Positions 16,861 to 25,814 of a stretch of 64,000 nucleotides of DNA are shown one piece after another (positions within the stretch are counted from its first letter, which is position 1; each line of letters begins with the position of its first letter). Origin of the DNA: Anderseniella sp963700735 (lineage in GTDB: Bacteria > Pseudomonadota > Alphaproteobacteria > Rhizobiales > Aestuariivirgaceae); assembly GCA_963700735.1 (NCBI GenBank), contig CAVOYR010000005.1:620001-684000 (forward strand). The letters run 5' to 3'. The translations under genes were made by a program, and so were the position numbers. The notes beneath the pieces were generated by a model. The model saw only the letters and a list, made by a program, of their open reading frames with translations. It did not search any database and was not told the DNA's origin.

Positions 16861-17121
16861 ATGGCCAGGCAATTCAATCTGAATGTACGCGTCAGCGGTG
16901 AACTCGGCGAACACGTGTCGCGCATGGTTGGCCGCGACGGCAATTACGACAATACCAGCGAGTACATTCGAGACCTCATCCGGCGCGACAAGAATGCCCG
17001 TGAAGAACAATCCTTCGAGCGTCTGAAGGCGGAACTGCAGCGCGCCTTTGCAGCGCCGGAAGGCAGCGGTGTCGAGATGACCGTCGATGAGTTTCTTGCC
17101 CGCCACAAGACAGCGAAGTAG
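16861..17121 (+). CDS. parD: RHH antitoxin, ParD-like
   Basis: An 86-aa protein. Residues 1-50 form a ribbon-helix-helix domain (QFNLNVRVSGELGEHVSRMV then NTSEYIRDLIRRD), and the acidic C-terminal tail would wrap the toxin. ATG at 16861 has GGGAG seven bases upstream; an earlier in-frame start would run through the operator. It lies 2 bp ahead of the toxin gene. Expected role: DNA-binding antitoxin of a type II toxin-antitoxin system, also repressing its own operon. Confidence 0.88.
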   Translation: MARQFNLNVRVSGELGEHVSRMVGRDGNYDNTSEYIRDLIRRDKNAREEQSFERLKAELQRAFAAPEGSGVEMTVDEFLARHKTAK

Positions 17122-17123
17122 CC

Positions 17124-17435
17124 ATGGCCGGCTACACATTGCTGCCTGCAGCGATTGATCACCTGGACGCAATCTACAGCTATACGATGCGGACCTGGGG
17201 CGAGGATCAGGCCACAGCATATGTGCGTGAATTGTTCGATCTGTTTGGCAAGATTGCATGCCGCGACGTCGTACGCCGCGCCGTCGCGGCCGAATTCAAG
17301 GTGAACGGCTACTTCCTTCATCACCAGCACCATTACGTCTACTGGCGCGAACTGCCGGATGGAATGATTGAAATCGTCGCCATACTGCATGAACGCATGC
17401 ACCAGATCGACCGTCTGCGGGACCTTGAACCCTGA
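17124..17435 (+). CDS. parE: ParE/RelE-superfamily toxin
   Basis: A 103-aa protein matching the ParE/RelE fold pattern: N-terminal AAIDHLDAIYSYTMRTWGEDQA helix pair, then beta strands with VNGYFLHHQHHYVYWREL and a C-terminal VAILHERMHQIDRL, close to the usual HxRmd ending of ParE toxins. It follows the antitoxin by 2 bp. ParE toxins act on DNA gyrase, whereas RelE relatives cleave mRNA. The sequence alone favours ParE. Confidence 0.85.
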   Translation: MAGYTLLPAAIDHLDAIYSYTMRTWGEDQATAYVRELFDLFGKIACRDVVRRAVAAEFKVNGYFLHHQHHYVYWRELPDGMIEIVAILHERMHQIDRLRDLEP

Positions 17436-18547
17436 TCAATCCAGCCCGCCCAGTGCACTCAACCGGTCGAGGTGAAAGTCCAGCCCGCCGAACTCAAGCT
17501 CGATCATGGTCAGCCGCTTGAAATAATGGCCGATGGCATATTCCATGGTCATGCCCACACCGCCGTGAAGCTGCACTGCCGCCTGCCCCACGGCACGCGC
17601 TGACCGGCAAACCTGCACCTTCGCTGCCGAGAGCGCTGCATCACGCTCGCGCGCATCATCTAAGTCCGCCATCATCGCCGCATAGAGCGCCATCGAACGC
17701 GCCTGTTCGACCTCGATGACCATGTCCGCGGCGGCATGCTGCAACGCCTGGAACGACCCGATGGCCCGGCCGAATTGCTCGCGCGTCTTCAGGTATTCGC
17801 CGGTCAGTTCCAGCGCCTTGTCCATGCAGCCCACGGCTTCGGCACAGATGGCGGCCAGTCCGGCAGCCTCGGCCCTCGCGATGGCCTGCTCCGCTGCAAT
17901 GGCGCCGGTGAGCCGTTCAGCCGGCGCGTTCTCCAGCACTACCTCGGCGGCACGCATGCCATCCTGCGTCTCGAAATCGCGGCGCGTGGCGGCCTCGCCT
18001 GCCACCAGGAACAGGCCAGTTTCGCCGTCTGTGCGCGCAGACACGATCAGCACGTCTGCCTGCGCACCATGGCGCACCAGCGACTTGACCCCGTCGAGTT
18101 GCCAACCGTCATCACCAACCCGCGCGCCTTGGTCGACAGCCCCTGCGCCTCGCCGGACCATTGCCCGTGCTCCATGTGGGCGAACGCAACGATGGCATCT
18201 CCCGACGCAATCGCGCGCAGCAGCCCGTCCCTGCTGCCGCCGCTGCCCGCCCGCAACAGCACAGGCGCCATCACGCATGTGGCCACGAACGGCTCGACGC
18301 ACAGCACCCTGCCCAGTTCCGCCATGACGATGAACGTCTCTTCCACGCCAGCGCCCAGCCCGTCACAGGCTTCCGGCACGTTGAGCGCGGTCAGGCCCAT
18401 GCCGGCGAAGGCCCGCCAGATGTCCGGGTCAAAACCGCCGGGCAGCGCGCGATAGCGGTTGCGCTGCTCAAAGCCGTAGCGGTCCGCCAGCAGCCGCGAC
18501 AGGCTGTCTCGCACCATGCGCTGTTCGTCTGAAAGCTCGAAGTTCAT
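17436..18547 (-). pseudogene. Acyl-CoA dehydrogenase, frameshifted
   Basis: Reads from ATG 18547 (MNFELSDEQRMVRDSLSRLL) as the N-terminal half of an acyl-CoA dehydrogenase to about 18128, then continues in another frame (DDGWQLDGVKSLVRHGAQAD...) to the TGA at 17436-17438. The break lies at 18119-18128, in a GCGCGC run. Removing two bases, or adding one, restores about 369 aa, a normal length. The C-terminal part keeps the QLHGGVGMTMEYAIGHYFKR motif. It is 6 bp downstream of a complete acyl-CoA dehydrogenase gene, and such pairs commonly form heteromeric enzymes. Sequencing error and real mutation are both possible. Confidence 0.8.
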
Positions 18548-18553
18548 GGCCCG

Positions 18554-19753
18554 CTACAGTCCCAGGATCGTCTTGGCGATGATCGACTTCTGGATCTCGT
18601 TGGACCCGCCATAGATCGATACCTTGCGGGCATTGAAGTACAGCGCCGCCGCCGCATCAGCCCAGTCGGGAAAGCCCGTGTCATTGGCGCCATCGAATGC
18701 ACCGGCAGAGCGGATCAACGCCATCTCGCCGGCCACGTCGAGATAGAGCTCGGTGGTCTTCTGCTGCAGTTCGGAACCCTTGATCTTGAGAACCGACGAT
18801 GCCGGGTCCGGCTTGCCGCTGCCACCGCGCGCGGCTTCCGCCGAAAGAACCCGCATCGCCGTCATCTCCAGCGCCTTCAGCTCGACCTGCGTTTCGATGA
18901 ACCGGTCGCGGAAGCGCGGATGCTCCATCAGCGGCTTGCCGTTGACCCGGCGTTCGCGCGCCAGCCGGCCGATCACCCGCATCCGTCCCTTGGATATGCC
19001 GATGCGGGCAATGCCGACGCGCTCGTTGCCAAGCAGGAACTTGGCGTAGTCCCAGCCCTTGTTGACATCGCCCACCAGCGCATCAGCGGGCAGCCTCACA
19101 TCGTCGAAGAACACCTCGTTGATCTCGTGCCCGCCATCGATGGTCTGGATCGGCCGCACGGTGATGCCGGGCGTGGCGATGTCTGCCAGGAAGAACGAGA
19201 TGCCCTCCTGCTTCTTCGCGTCCGGGTCGGTCCGGGCCAGCAGGAAGATCATGTTGGCGTGCTGGGCCAGCGTGGTCCACGTCTTCTGGCCGTTGATCAC
19301 CCAGCCATCGCCATCGCGCACCGCACGGGTGCGCAGCGAGGCAAGGTCGGAGCCGGCGCCGGGCTCGGAAAAGCCCTGGCACCACCAGTCGTCCAGCCGG
19401 GCGATGCGCGGCAGGTAGCGCGCCTTCTGGCTATCGGACCCGAACGTGTAGATCACCGGCCCGACCATGTTCACACCGAAGCTCAGCAGGTCCGGCGACG
19501 GGGCGGCCTGCATTTCCTCGATGAAGATGTACTGCTGCACCGGCGTCCAGCCCGGCCCGCCATGTTCAACCGGCCAGCGCGGGGTGGACCAGCCCGCGTC
19601 ATGCAGGATGCGGGTCCACTCCACGATCATGTCGCGGTTGGGCGCGCGCAACTGCTCCATGTGGCGGCGGGTGGCATCGGGCAGGTTGTCGCGAATGAAC
19701 GCGCGCACCTGCTGCCGGAAGGCCTGGTCGGCTGCACTGAACTGAAGCTGCAT
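18554..19753 (-). CDS. Acyl-CoA dehydrogenase
   Basis: A complete 399-aa acyl-CoA dehydrogenase. It has an N-terminal helical domain from about residue 5, the FAD motif CQGFSEPGAGSDLASLRTRA, the VINGQKTWTT strand, and the C-terminal IYGGSNEIQKSIIAKTILGL ending conserved in the family. It is transcribed just before the frameshifted acyl-CoA dehydrogenase (6-bp gap). The two subunits may work together on one acyl-CoA, as in steroid or branched-acid degradation. The substrate is not identifiable. Confidence 0.92.
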   Translation of the reverse strand: MQLQFSAADQAFRQQVRAFIRDNLPDATRRHMEQLRAPNRDMIVEWTRILHDAGWSTPRWPVEHGGPGWTPVQQYIFIEEMQAAPSPDLLSFGVNMVGPVIYTFGSDSQKARYLPRIARLDDWWCQGFSEPGAGSDLASLRTRAVRDGDGWVINGQKTWTTLAQHANMIFLLARTDPDAKKQEGISFFLADIATPGITVRPIQTIDGGHEINEVFFDDVRLPADALVGDVNKGWDYAKFLLGNERVGIARIGISKGRMRVIGRLARERRVNGKPLMEHPRFRDRFIETQVELKALEMTAMRVLSAEAARGGSGKPDPASSVLKIKGSELQQKTTELYLDVAGEMALIRSAGAFDGANDTGFPDWADAAAALYFNARKVSIYGGSNEIQKSIIAKTILGL

Positions 19754-19907
19754 GGAAGCCTGTACCCGGCGTGATGGAAGCAGGTCATCACGCTAGGAAG
19801 CCGGTCCGGGCCTGTCAACATGGCCCGGCCCTGCCGCAATGATTGCGGCATGGGGGCCAGTGCCATATGGTTCACCCCACATTGCTGTCTGGAAAGGATC
19901 CACGCCA

Positions 19908-20096
19908 ATGGCATTCGATGACATCATCGCCCGTATCCAGCTGCTGCTCACCGAGATGCAGAACCAGCCGCATGACGAACACGAACTGCTCGACCAGATC
20001 CACGCGGAACTGGCGCAGATGAAGTCGACCGGCCAGCCGTTGCCGGAAGACCTGGTCAAGCTTGAAAAGCAGCTGGAAGCCCGGTTGCAGCGATAG
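19908..20096 (+). CDS. Small conserved helical protein, function unknown
   Basis: A 62-aa, acidic and strongly helical protein (MAFDDIIARIQLLLTEMQ... to LEKQLEARLQR) with heptad-like spacing suggesting a short coiled coil. ATG at 19908 has GGAAAGGAT upstream (19891-19899). Codon use matches the G+C-rich neighbours. It is the last gene before the A+T-richer island. No family assignment can be made with confidence. Confidence 0.6.
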   Translation: MAFDDIIARIQLLLTEMQNQPHDEHELLDQIHAELAQMKSTGQPLPEDLVKLEKQLEARLQR

Positions 20097-20320
20097 GGTG
20101 CAGACCCATGGATGCTGGTGATGTTGAGCGGCGGCTGCGTGGACGAAGTGGCCCATCTCGATATTGACGTCGAGGGCTAAAGTGGGCGGAAAGCGGGCCT
20201 TCGCTGCGATATCGAAACAATGACTGCTTTCGGAAGTGAAGCAGACGTCGCCGGCGACAACCAAAGCCTTCCGCTTTTGACCCGGAGCAGACTTTGCGGT
20301 GCAATGCAGTTATACCCAGA
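20097..20320. other. Intergenic segment at the left edge of the A+T-richer island
   Basis: No gene is seen here. The segment holds one copy of a short repeat core (20184-20207; see repeat entry). It also marks the change from G+C-rich housekeeping sequence to the A+T-richer glycan/IS island. Confidence 0.5.
20184..20207 (-). repeat. Dispersed intergenic repeat, copy A
   Basis: The core gggcggaaagcgggccttcgctgc reappears with few differences at 20905-20929. Similar GAAAGCGG / CCTTCGCTGC sequences are common, from memory, in intergenic repeats of alphaproteobacteria. The assignment rests on the two-copy similarity in this window. Confidence 0.35.
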
Positions 20321-20809
20321 TCAATCGGTTAGGCCAGAATGTAGTTCGCTTGCGCGTTTCCAAGCGTCTCGGGCCTCAAACATAGCTGTCTTCATATCTG
20401 GGGTTGCGCCGGCAATTGCTGACTGGTTTATCTTGAACTTCCGAACTGGGGGATGAACGCAGCGTTCGCAATAAAAAACCAGATTGTTTGCCACTTCGAA
20501 AACAGTACGATCGATCTGTTCTTCAACCGTCACGACATCGAACCGAAGCGTGTTGCAGGTTGAACCTGCTCGCGATGGCAAAGCGATATGGTAGTGGCCG
20601 TCTGTGTCACCAAAGCAATCGAACTTCATCAGTTCGTGTCCTAGCACAAAAACAGAGCAACTCGGGCCGGATCCTGCGCCGACCTGTTTCCAGAACAAGT
20701 GAACTTCCACACCGTTCTGAGTCTTGATGACTTTGCAGTCCTTCCTGTGTGGGGATGCATGGTCAAGATGCCCCAGACTTCCCGGAGCCCTTTTTCGTTG
20801 GAAAAACAT
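20321..20809 (-). CDS. Hypothetical protein
   Basis: An open frame of up to 162 codons. From about residue 27 onward the sequence looks protein-like, with a plausible folded composition: EVHLFWKQVGAG, SVFVLGHELMKFDCFGDTDG, FYCERCVHPPV. The first 25 residues are less convincing, so the true start may be an internal GTG or ATG. It lies between two copies of an intergenic repeat and next to an IS30 element, so it is probably imported. Two Cys in CERC could bind metal. No family was recognised. Confidence 0.45.
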   Translation of the reverse strand: MFFQRKRAPGSLGHLDHASPHRKDCKVIKTQNGVEVHLFWKQVGAGSGPSCSVFVLGHELMKFDCFGDTDGHYHIALPSRAGSTCNTLRFDVVTVEEQIDRTVFEVANNLVFYCERCVHPPVRKFKINQSAIAGATPDMKTAMFEARDAWKRASELHSGLTD

Positions 20810-20904
20810 TGTTACTCACCACCCTTTCGTTTTCTCGCCAAGCCGCCATTCTCTAATGGCAAGTCCAACAGCAACTGTCGGCCGAAAACAGCATTGACTG
20901 CTAC

Positions 20905-20929
20905 GGGCGGGAATTGGACCTTCGCTTGC
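20905..20929 (-). repeat. Dispersed intergenic repeat, copy B
   Basis: The core gggcgggaattggacc followed by ttcgcttgc matches copy A at 20184-20207 with a few substitutions and single-base gaps. It lies about 30 bp before the left end of the IS30 element. Confidence 0.35.
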
Positions 20930-20957
20930 AGGCGCGCATGAACGTCAGCTATGCGCG

Positions 20958-22183
20958 GTGGACTCAACGGGTGGCCGCAACACTTTAGTCTTTGAACAAA
21001 GATGGAGTGTTGGACATGAAGCATCGTCGTCGCATCAATTACACGGCGGCACAGCGCGCCGAGATCTGGGATCGCTGGCAGCGCGGGAAATGCAATGAAT
21101 TCGATTGGCCGTGCGTTTGACCGGAATTCGTCGCTGGTGTTTTCGGTGATCTCTCCCACTGGCGGCATCCGCCCGCCAGAGCGTAGGCGTGGCAGGCAAG
21201 CCTTGAGCCTGAGGGAGCGTGAGGAGATATCCCGGGGTGTTAGTATCAAGCTGTCATTGCGCGCGATTGCCCGTCAATTGGGCCGCGCACCGTCCACCAT
21301 CAGTCGGGAAGTCCGCCGCAATGGAGGGCGTGCCGCATATCGTGCAGCGGCGTCTGATCAGGCCGCATGGAACCGGGCTTTGCGGCCCAAGACATGCAAG
21401 CTGGCTTGTCACTCCTCACTGGCCCGCACAGTATCGGCGAAGCTGCGGCGCAAATGGTCTCCGGAACAAATCGCTGGCTGGCTCAAACGCACCTATCCGG
21501 GAGAGACGCACAAGCAAGTGTCACATGAGACGATCTATCGAAGCTTGTACATTCAGGCTCGTGGCGTGCTGAAGAAGGAAGTTCTGCAGCATCTTCGGGC
21601 CAAGCGGACTGTCCGCCGCTCCAGGCACGCCAGCCTCAAGCGCAATGGACTGGGACAGATCAAGAATGCAGTCTCGATCAGGCAAAGGCCACCGTCTGTT
21701 GAAGAGCGCGCGGTACCCGGTCATTGGGAAGGCGACCTTATAGGAGGCTCCAGGAACAGCTACGTTGCCACGCTGGTTGAGCGGCAGTCCCGCTATGTGA
21801 TGCTGGTCAAGGTCGCCAACAAGGACACTGAAAGCGTGATCTCGGCGCTGATCAAGCAATCCAGACGGCTGCCCAGGGAGCTCTATAAATCCCTGACATG
21901 GGATCGCGGCAAGGAGCTGGCTGATCACTCGCGTCTGACAGTGGCGACGGATGTCGAGGTATATTTTTGCGACCCTCAATCGCCCTGGCAACGCGGGTCG
22001 AACGAAAATACCAACCGACTTTTACGGCAGTATCTGCCCCGAGGAACTGACCTGTCCGTTCATTCTCAAGCCAAGCTGAGTACCATTGCGCGGCAGCTGA
22101 ACGAACGACCACGCAGGACCTTGCAATATCAAACCCCAGCTGAGAAGTTTGCCCAGTGTGTTGCAGCGATCAATTGAATCCAC
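20958..22183 (+). mobile_element. IS30-family insertion sequence
   Basis: About 1.23 kb, bounded by imperfect 26-bp terminal inverted repeats. The left end is 20958-20983, starting gtggactcaac. The right end is 22158-22183, whose reverse complement starts gtggattcaat; 20 of 26 positions match. The right repeat overlaps the 3' end of the transposase gene. No direct target duplication is evident next to these ends, so the exact boundaries could differ by a few bases. Confidence 0.8.
21016..22177 (+). pseudogene. IS30-family transposase, frameshifted near its 5' end
   Basis: The first 23 codons from ATG 21016 (MKHRRRINYTAAQRAEIWDR) match the usual N-terminus of this IS30 subgroup. The rest continues in the next frame from about 21095 (MNSIGRAFDRNSSLVFSVIS). 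Deleting one base in gggaaatgcaatg (21086-21095) joins them into about 386 aa. The remainder has the HTH (LRAIARQLGRAPSTISREVRRNG) and the DDE catalytic core (GHWEGDLIGG, LTWDRGKELADH, PWQRGSNENTNRLLRQYLP). The long frame starting at 21095 could give a shortened protein missing only the extreme N-terminus. Confidence 0.85.
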
Positions 22184-22204
22184 AGCACAAAGCGGGCAGA
22201 ATTG

Positions 22205-23108
22205 CTAGACACTCAGGCGATCGAACAGTGGATGGGCTTGTTGTGTGGCCCTGAACACCTTGGCCAATCGCAAAGACGCTGCGGAATACGTGTCATGGCT
22301 TTCGGCAATCTCGGCTATGCATTTTGCAAAGTCTTCCGGACTTTCCGCGCAAAGGCCATTGCCGTCTCGCAGATACTCTTCAAGTGTGCACTTCTCCGAC
22401 ACGATCAACGGTCTGCCATGAGCAATCGCATCGATGCAGACACCCGATCCGCGATCCCTGTAGCGGTCAGGTTCATATGGAACCAGAACAATGTGGCTCT
22501 GCTCAAGACAACGCCAATGCCCTGCAACATGTTGGGATTGTTCGTGTACATTGTAATTGATGCGCGACCGATCAAGGCTCTGCAGCGTCTGCTTGAAGAG
22601 CCTGCCGTTCTTGATGGCGCCGGTGTGAATGTTGAATTTCAACACGGGCAGCGGTTTGCGCCTTGATAGTTCCTGATAGGCTCGACCAATAGCTTCAAGG
22701 TGACCATGCCCCTTCTCCCGCCGAACGGTTCCGAGCACTGCAACCTCAACGAACTCGCGTATGTCCGGGCTCGCCGAAACAGGACGTCTGATGTCCGAGA
22801 TCTCCAGCTTCTCTATATCGCAGGCGTGATGACCAAGTCTTTCCAACTCGGCCATGAACGCATCCGTTTCAGTATAGAAAAGGACAGTGGTGTTGCGTCG
22901 GCAGTCACGCAGTCGCTGGTGAATCAAACCTGCCCGTTCCGGATCGGCTATGGGCCTGAGCTGGACACCCGCATTAACCGGTGATTTTCGACGCGGCGGC
23001 GTCACAAGTTCGGTTGATTGATGCCTTTCTGCGGTCTTGATGGTGTTTATGGCCCCGGAAGCGATGCCCTGGGGTGTTCTCAGCGTCGATTTTCGCACTT
23101 GCGGACAA
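22205..23108 (-). pseudogene. Glycosyltransferase, C-terminal part (gene split by IS5-family element)
   Basis: The frame reads as a glycosyltransferase C-terminal domain of GT4/GT-B type. AVLGTVRREKGHGHLEAIGRAY begins the Rossmann-like half. HIVLVPYEPDRYRDRGSGVCIDAIAHGRPLIVSE is the donor-sugar-binding region with the conserved E/D-R pattern. The N-terminal half lies in the same direction beyond the IS at 24222-24713. Together they would give roughly 430 aa. The gene ends 27 bp from the IS30 element. It would be the last gene of the glycosyltransferase operon and is inactivated unless the IS excises. Confidence 0.75.
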
Positions 23109-24221
23109 ACTCATCCTGTGGCGCAGGCCCGCTCATGGAAGATGAGGCGGTCGAAGTTGTAGGCGATATTGGCCAGGATCAGCTTCGCCTCGGCGCGGGC
23201 AAGACCAATGGTGCGGATAAACAACCCGAAGCGGTTCTTCTGGTGCGCAAAGACATGCTCGACCGCCGCACGGATCGATGACTTGCCGGCATTGGCCCGT
23301 GCGATGTGCTTCGGCATCGGGCGTCCTGCCGGCTTGCGGCGGTGGATCCGGCTGACCAGCATCTTCGACGCCAGCCATTTCTCGTTCTTCTGCGACCGGT
23401 AGGCGCTGTCGGCCCAGACCTCAGACGAGGTGTTCTTTGTCGTCACCAGTTTCGGTAACATGCGACCGTCGGCATGCGAGGCCGAGGTGACAGCACATGC
23501 CCGGATGAACCCGAACCGCCGGTCGATCACAATGTGCGACTTGTAACCGAACACCGGCAGGGCGATCTGCGGCAGGGGTGTTCCATCCGGCCGATAGCGG
23601 ATCTTGCCGCCGACCTTCAGCGTCCAGCGTGCGTCAGTGTCCTTCTGTGCCGCCTTGTTCGGCTCGTCCGGCCAGATCCCCGATGCTGCCTTTCCGTCCT
23701 TGATCGCCGCCTTTTCGGCATCGCTGTTGCGCTGCTTCGGCGCCGGCACCAGGGAGGCATCAACGATCTGGCCCGACATCGGGATGTAGCCCTTCTTCTG
23801 CAATTGCCAGTCGAAGGCTTTCATCACCCGCTTCAGCGTGCCGGTCTCGGTGAGCTTGTTGCGGAACAGCCGGATGGTGTTCTCGTCCGGCGTCGGACCG
23901 CCAAGATCAAGGCGCAGGAACCGCATCCAGGACAGCCGGTCGCGGATCATGAACTCCATCTTCGCGTCGCTCAGATTGTGCTGCGCCTGCAGGATCAATG
24001 CCTTGAACATCGAAACCGGGTCGAACGGAGGCCGACCACCCCTGGCGCCATCGCCATATCCAAGGCCTTCGACAAGCCAGCCCCGGAAATGTTCGAAATC
24101 CACTGTCTTCTCCAGAACCTCCAGCGGATCGCCGTTCTGACTCAGCCGCTCAAGGTGTTCCGAAAGTCCGAAAAACGACCGATGTTCCATCGCCCTGCCT
24201 CCAAATCACGACAGGACAAGT
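23109..24221 (-). mobile_element. IS5-family insertion sequence interrupting a glycosyltransferase gene
   Basis: About 1.1 kb containing one transposase gene. Candidate terminal repeats are actcatcctgtgg at the left (23109 onward) and acttgtcctgtcg as the reverse complement of the right end (to 24221); they match only partly. Glycosyltransferase coding sequence in the same direction ends and resumes at its two sides. The exact ends and target duplication could not be fixed by eye. Confidence 0.75.
23111..24190 (-). CDS. IS5-family transposase
   Basis: A complete 359-aa DDE transposase. The N-terminal DUF772-like region has RGGRPPFDPVSMFKALILQ and PTPDENTIRLFRNKL. The catalytic residues lie in IVDASLVPAP (Asp), VWADSAYRSQKNE (Asp) and RAAVEHVFAHQKNRFGLFIR (Glu), as in IS5 relatives. 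The frame is intact, so the element may still be active. It is co-oriented with the disrupted glycosyltransferase gene. Confidence 0.9.
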   Translation of the reverse strand: MEHRSFFGLSEHLERLSQNGDPLEVLEKTVDFEHFRGWLVEGLGYGDGARGGRPPFDPVSMFKALILQAQHNLSDAKMEFMIRDRLSWMRFLRLDLGGPTPDENTIRLFRNKLTETGTLKRVMKAFDWQLQKKGYIPMSGQIVDASLVPAPKQRNSDAEKAAIKDGKAASGIWPDEPNKAAQKDTDARWTLKVGGKIRYRPDGTPLPQIALPVFGYKSHIVIDRRFGFIRACAVTSASHADGRMLPKLVTTKNTSSEVWADSAYRSQKNEKWLASKMLVSRIHRRKPAGRPMPKHIARANAGKSSIRAAVEHVFAHQKNRFGLFIRTIGLARAEAKLILANIAYNFDRLIFHERACATG

Positions 24222-24713
24222 GAATCACAAAATCCAGAATCCAGACAGGTTTTTGCGGGTGTCCAGCTGGCGCAGATGCAGTGCCGGCCAATGTTCGGTA
24301 GGCCATGTCTCAAGGGCATCGAGTAACGCATCAAACAGGAAGCAGGATCCAGTATGGACGTGAATGTAATCCTGCGCTGACGCATCCATGCCCTCCAATT
24401 GTGTGGCAATGATCTTTGCGAATGCTGCTCGCTCTGCTGCCTGTTGTCCAACAATGCGGTTGTGCGCTCCCAGCCTTGCAATAAGTTTCTGCAAAGGGCT
24501 GCGATGCTCTTCCAGCACGTAGGAATTGCGAGGAAACACCCTGCATAGCTGTGCATCTTCCAAGGCAACCGACACCGGCAACGTCTTGCTACAGGCGATA
24601 TGAACCTGAGACCTTAAACGCCCAGCCAGAATCTGGTTCGTCACATAGTTGTGCCCGCCATCATGCTCGAAATCCGGATCCAGGATTAATACACGGGACT
24701 TTGTATATGGCAT
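24222..24713 (-). pseudogene. Glycosyltransferase, N-terminal part (gene split by IS5-family element)
   Basis: ATG at 24713 opens a frame with RVLILDPDFEHDGGHNYVTN, the glycine-rich N-terminal strand-loop of GT-B glycosyltransferases, and runs to a stop created at the IS junction (FWIL). The rest of the enzyme lies beyond the IS at 22205-23108. The gene starts 4 bp after the upstream glycosyltransferase gene, so it was the last gene of the operon. A short truncated product of about 163 aa could still be made but would lack the sugar-nucleotide domain. Confidence 0.75.
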
Positions 24714-24717
24714 GAAT

Positions 24718-25803
24718 TCAGTTTACCCGGACGAACTCAACAGGCTGGATCTTTCCATATTTGCTTGCAGGATATTTGAGCCGATTGATCCAGACGTCAA
24801 TTGGGACAAGCAGCTTTCTTTCCAGCCAGCGCAATCGGCTGTGGCCAAGCCACCTGCGTGGCTTGCGAAGCCAGCTTTTGCCAAACATTCTTTGAGACCG
24901 GACCAAGTTGTGAGGTCGTTTCCAGTCTGGATGGTCGAGGGTCAAACCATGTTGTTCTGCCATCGCTTCATATGTCAGGTCAGTCCAGACCTCAGACCAG
25001 CGCAATTCGAAGAATTTCCGGTCTTCCGGAGGGATACCCCGCGGGGGTACATATGTAACAACTGACGCGGGTTCCAGCATGATCTTCCTGCCATGTGCCT
25101 GTGCCTTAAGCAGAAAATCTCCATATTCGTACATGTTGACGATGCTTTCATTATAAGCGCCAAGCGCCATGAAAGCTTCCATCGCAACCAGTTTCGCATG
25201 AAACTCGAGGATGGGAGTCTCCTGCCGCTTTAACTTACTGCGAACACTGTCCAACTTGACGTGCGCATTATAGTGGAAGTCGTGGTAGTAGCGGCGCCCA
25301 TCCCGCGTCTGGCGAATTTCGAGTTCACCATCATATCCATGTAACCAGGTTGCTTCTGGCATCCGCTCGCAAATGGTGGGGCCAACAGCCCAGGCCCCTG
25401 TTTCCTCGGCACACTCAACCAGCGGCTTCAACCAACCTTCAGCAACGAGCGTATCATTGTCGACGAAAGCCACATATTTGGTTGCAACATGTTTGATTGC
25501 CGCGTTTCGAGCCTGATTTGGGGTCGCAATGTCGCTTGAACGAAACAGGGCGAAGCCATTCTGCTTGCAAACCCTCTCCATATATGCGCGTGGACCATGC
25601 GATGCACCACCGTCCACGACAATCACTTTGACACCTGGTGGAGTGGTGTCCACAAGACGATCTAGCGCCTGGTTTGACATCGCAAACGTGTCGCGTGGGA
25701 CCATTGCAATGGTAACCATATCTGCGAGTGCGTCTTGGGTCACTATCATTACTTTGCCGTCCCTTTTCTTATCTGTATCAGTACCTGATTTCATCCGGGT
25801 CAT
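24718..25803 (-). CDS. Glycosyltransferase family 2 protein
   Basis: A 361-aa GT-A fold enzyme: start of the domain at VTIAMVPRDTFAMSNQALD, then VIVVDGGASHG, the SSDIATPNQARNAAIKH loop, and the metal-binding VAFVDNDTLVAEGWL (DND in place of DxD). A later MYEYGDFLLKAQAHG resembles the ED motif supplying the catalytic base. The C-terminus is basic and may bind membrane. The first 20 residues are weakly conserved, so the start may be at the internal ATG (MIVTQDALADM). It is part of the minus-strand surface-glycan operon. Confidence 0.8.
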   Translation of the reverse strand: MTRMKSGTDTDKKRDGKVMIVTQDALADMVTIAMVPRDTFAMSNQALDRLVDTTPPGVKVIVVDGGASHGPRAYMERVCKQNGFALFRSSDIATPNQARNAAIKHVATKYVAFVDNDTLVAEGWLKPLVECAEETGAWAVGPTICERMPEATWLHGYDGELEIRQTRDGRRYYHDFHYNAHVKLDSVRSKLKRQETPILEFHAKLVAMEAFMALGAYNESIVNMYEYGDFLLKAQAHGRKIMLEPASVVTYVPPRGIPPEDRKFFELRWSEVWTDLTYEAMAEQHGLTLDHPDWKRPHNLVRSQRMFGKSWLRKPRRWLGHSRLRWLERKLLVPIDVWINRLKYPASKYGKIQPVEFVRVN

Positions 25804-25814
25804 TCGCTGAGCTG

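Noticed and set aside
21086..21097. Programmed frameshift in the IS30 transposase
   Set aside because: IS30-family transposases are normally a single frame, and the site lacks a typical A-rich slippery heptamer with a downstream structure. A base insertion is simpler.
20812..21249. Minus-strand frame of 145 codons at the left end of the IS30 element
   Set aside because: It runs antisense through the IS end and transposase start and across the intergenic repeat. It has no protein-like motifs.
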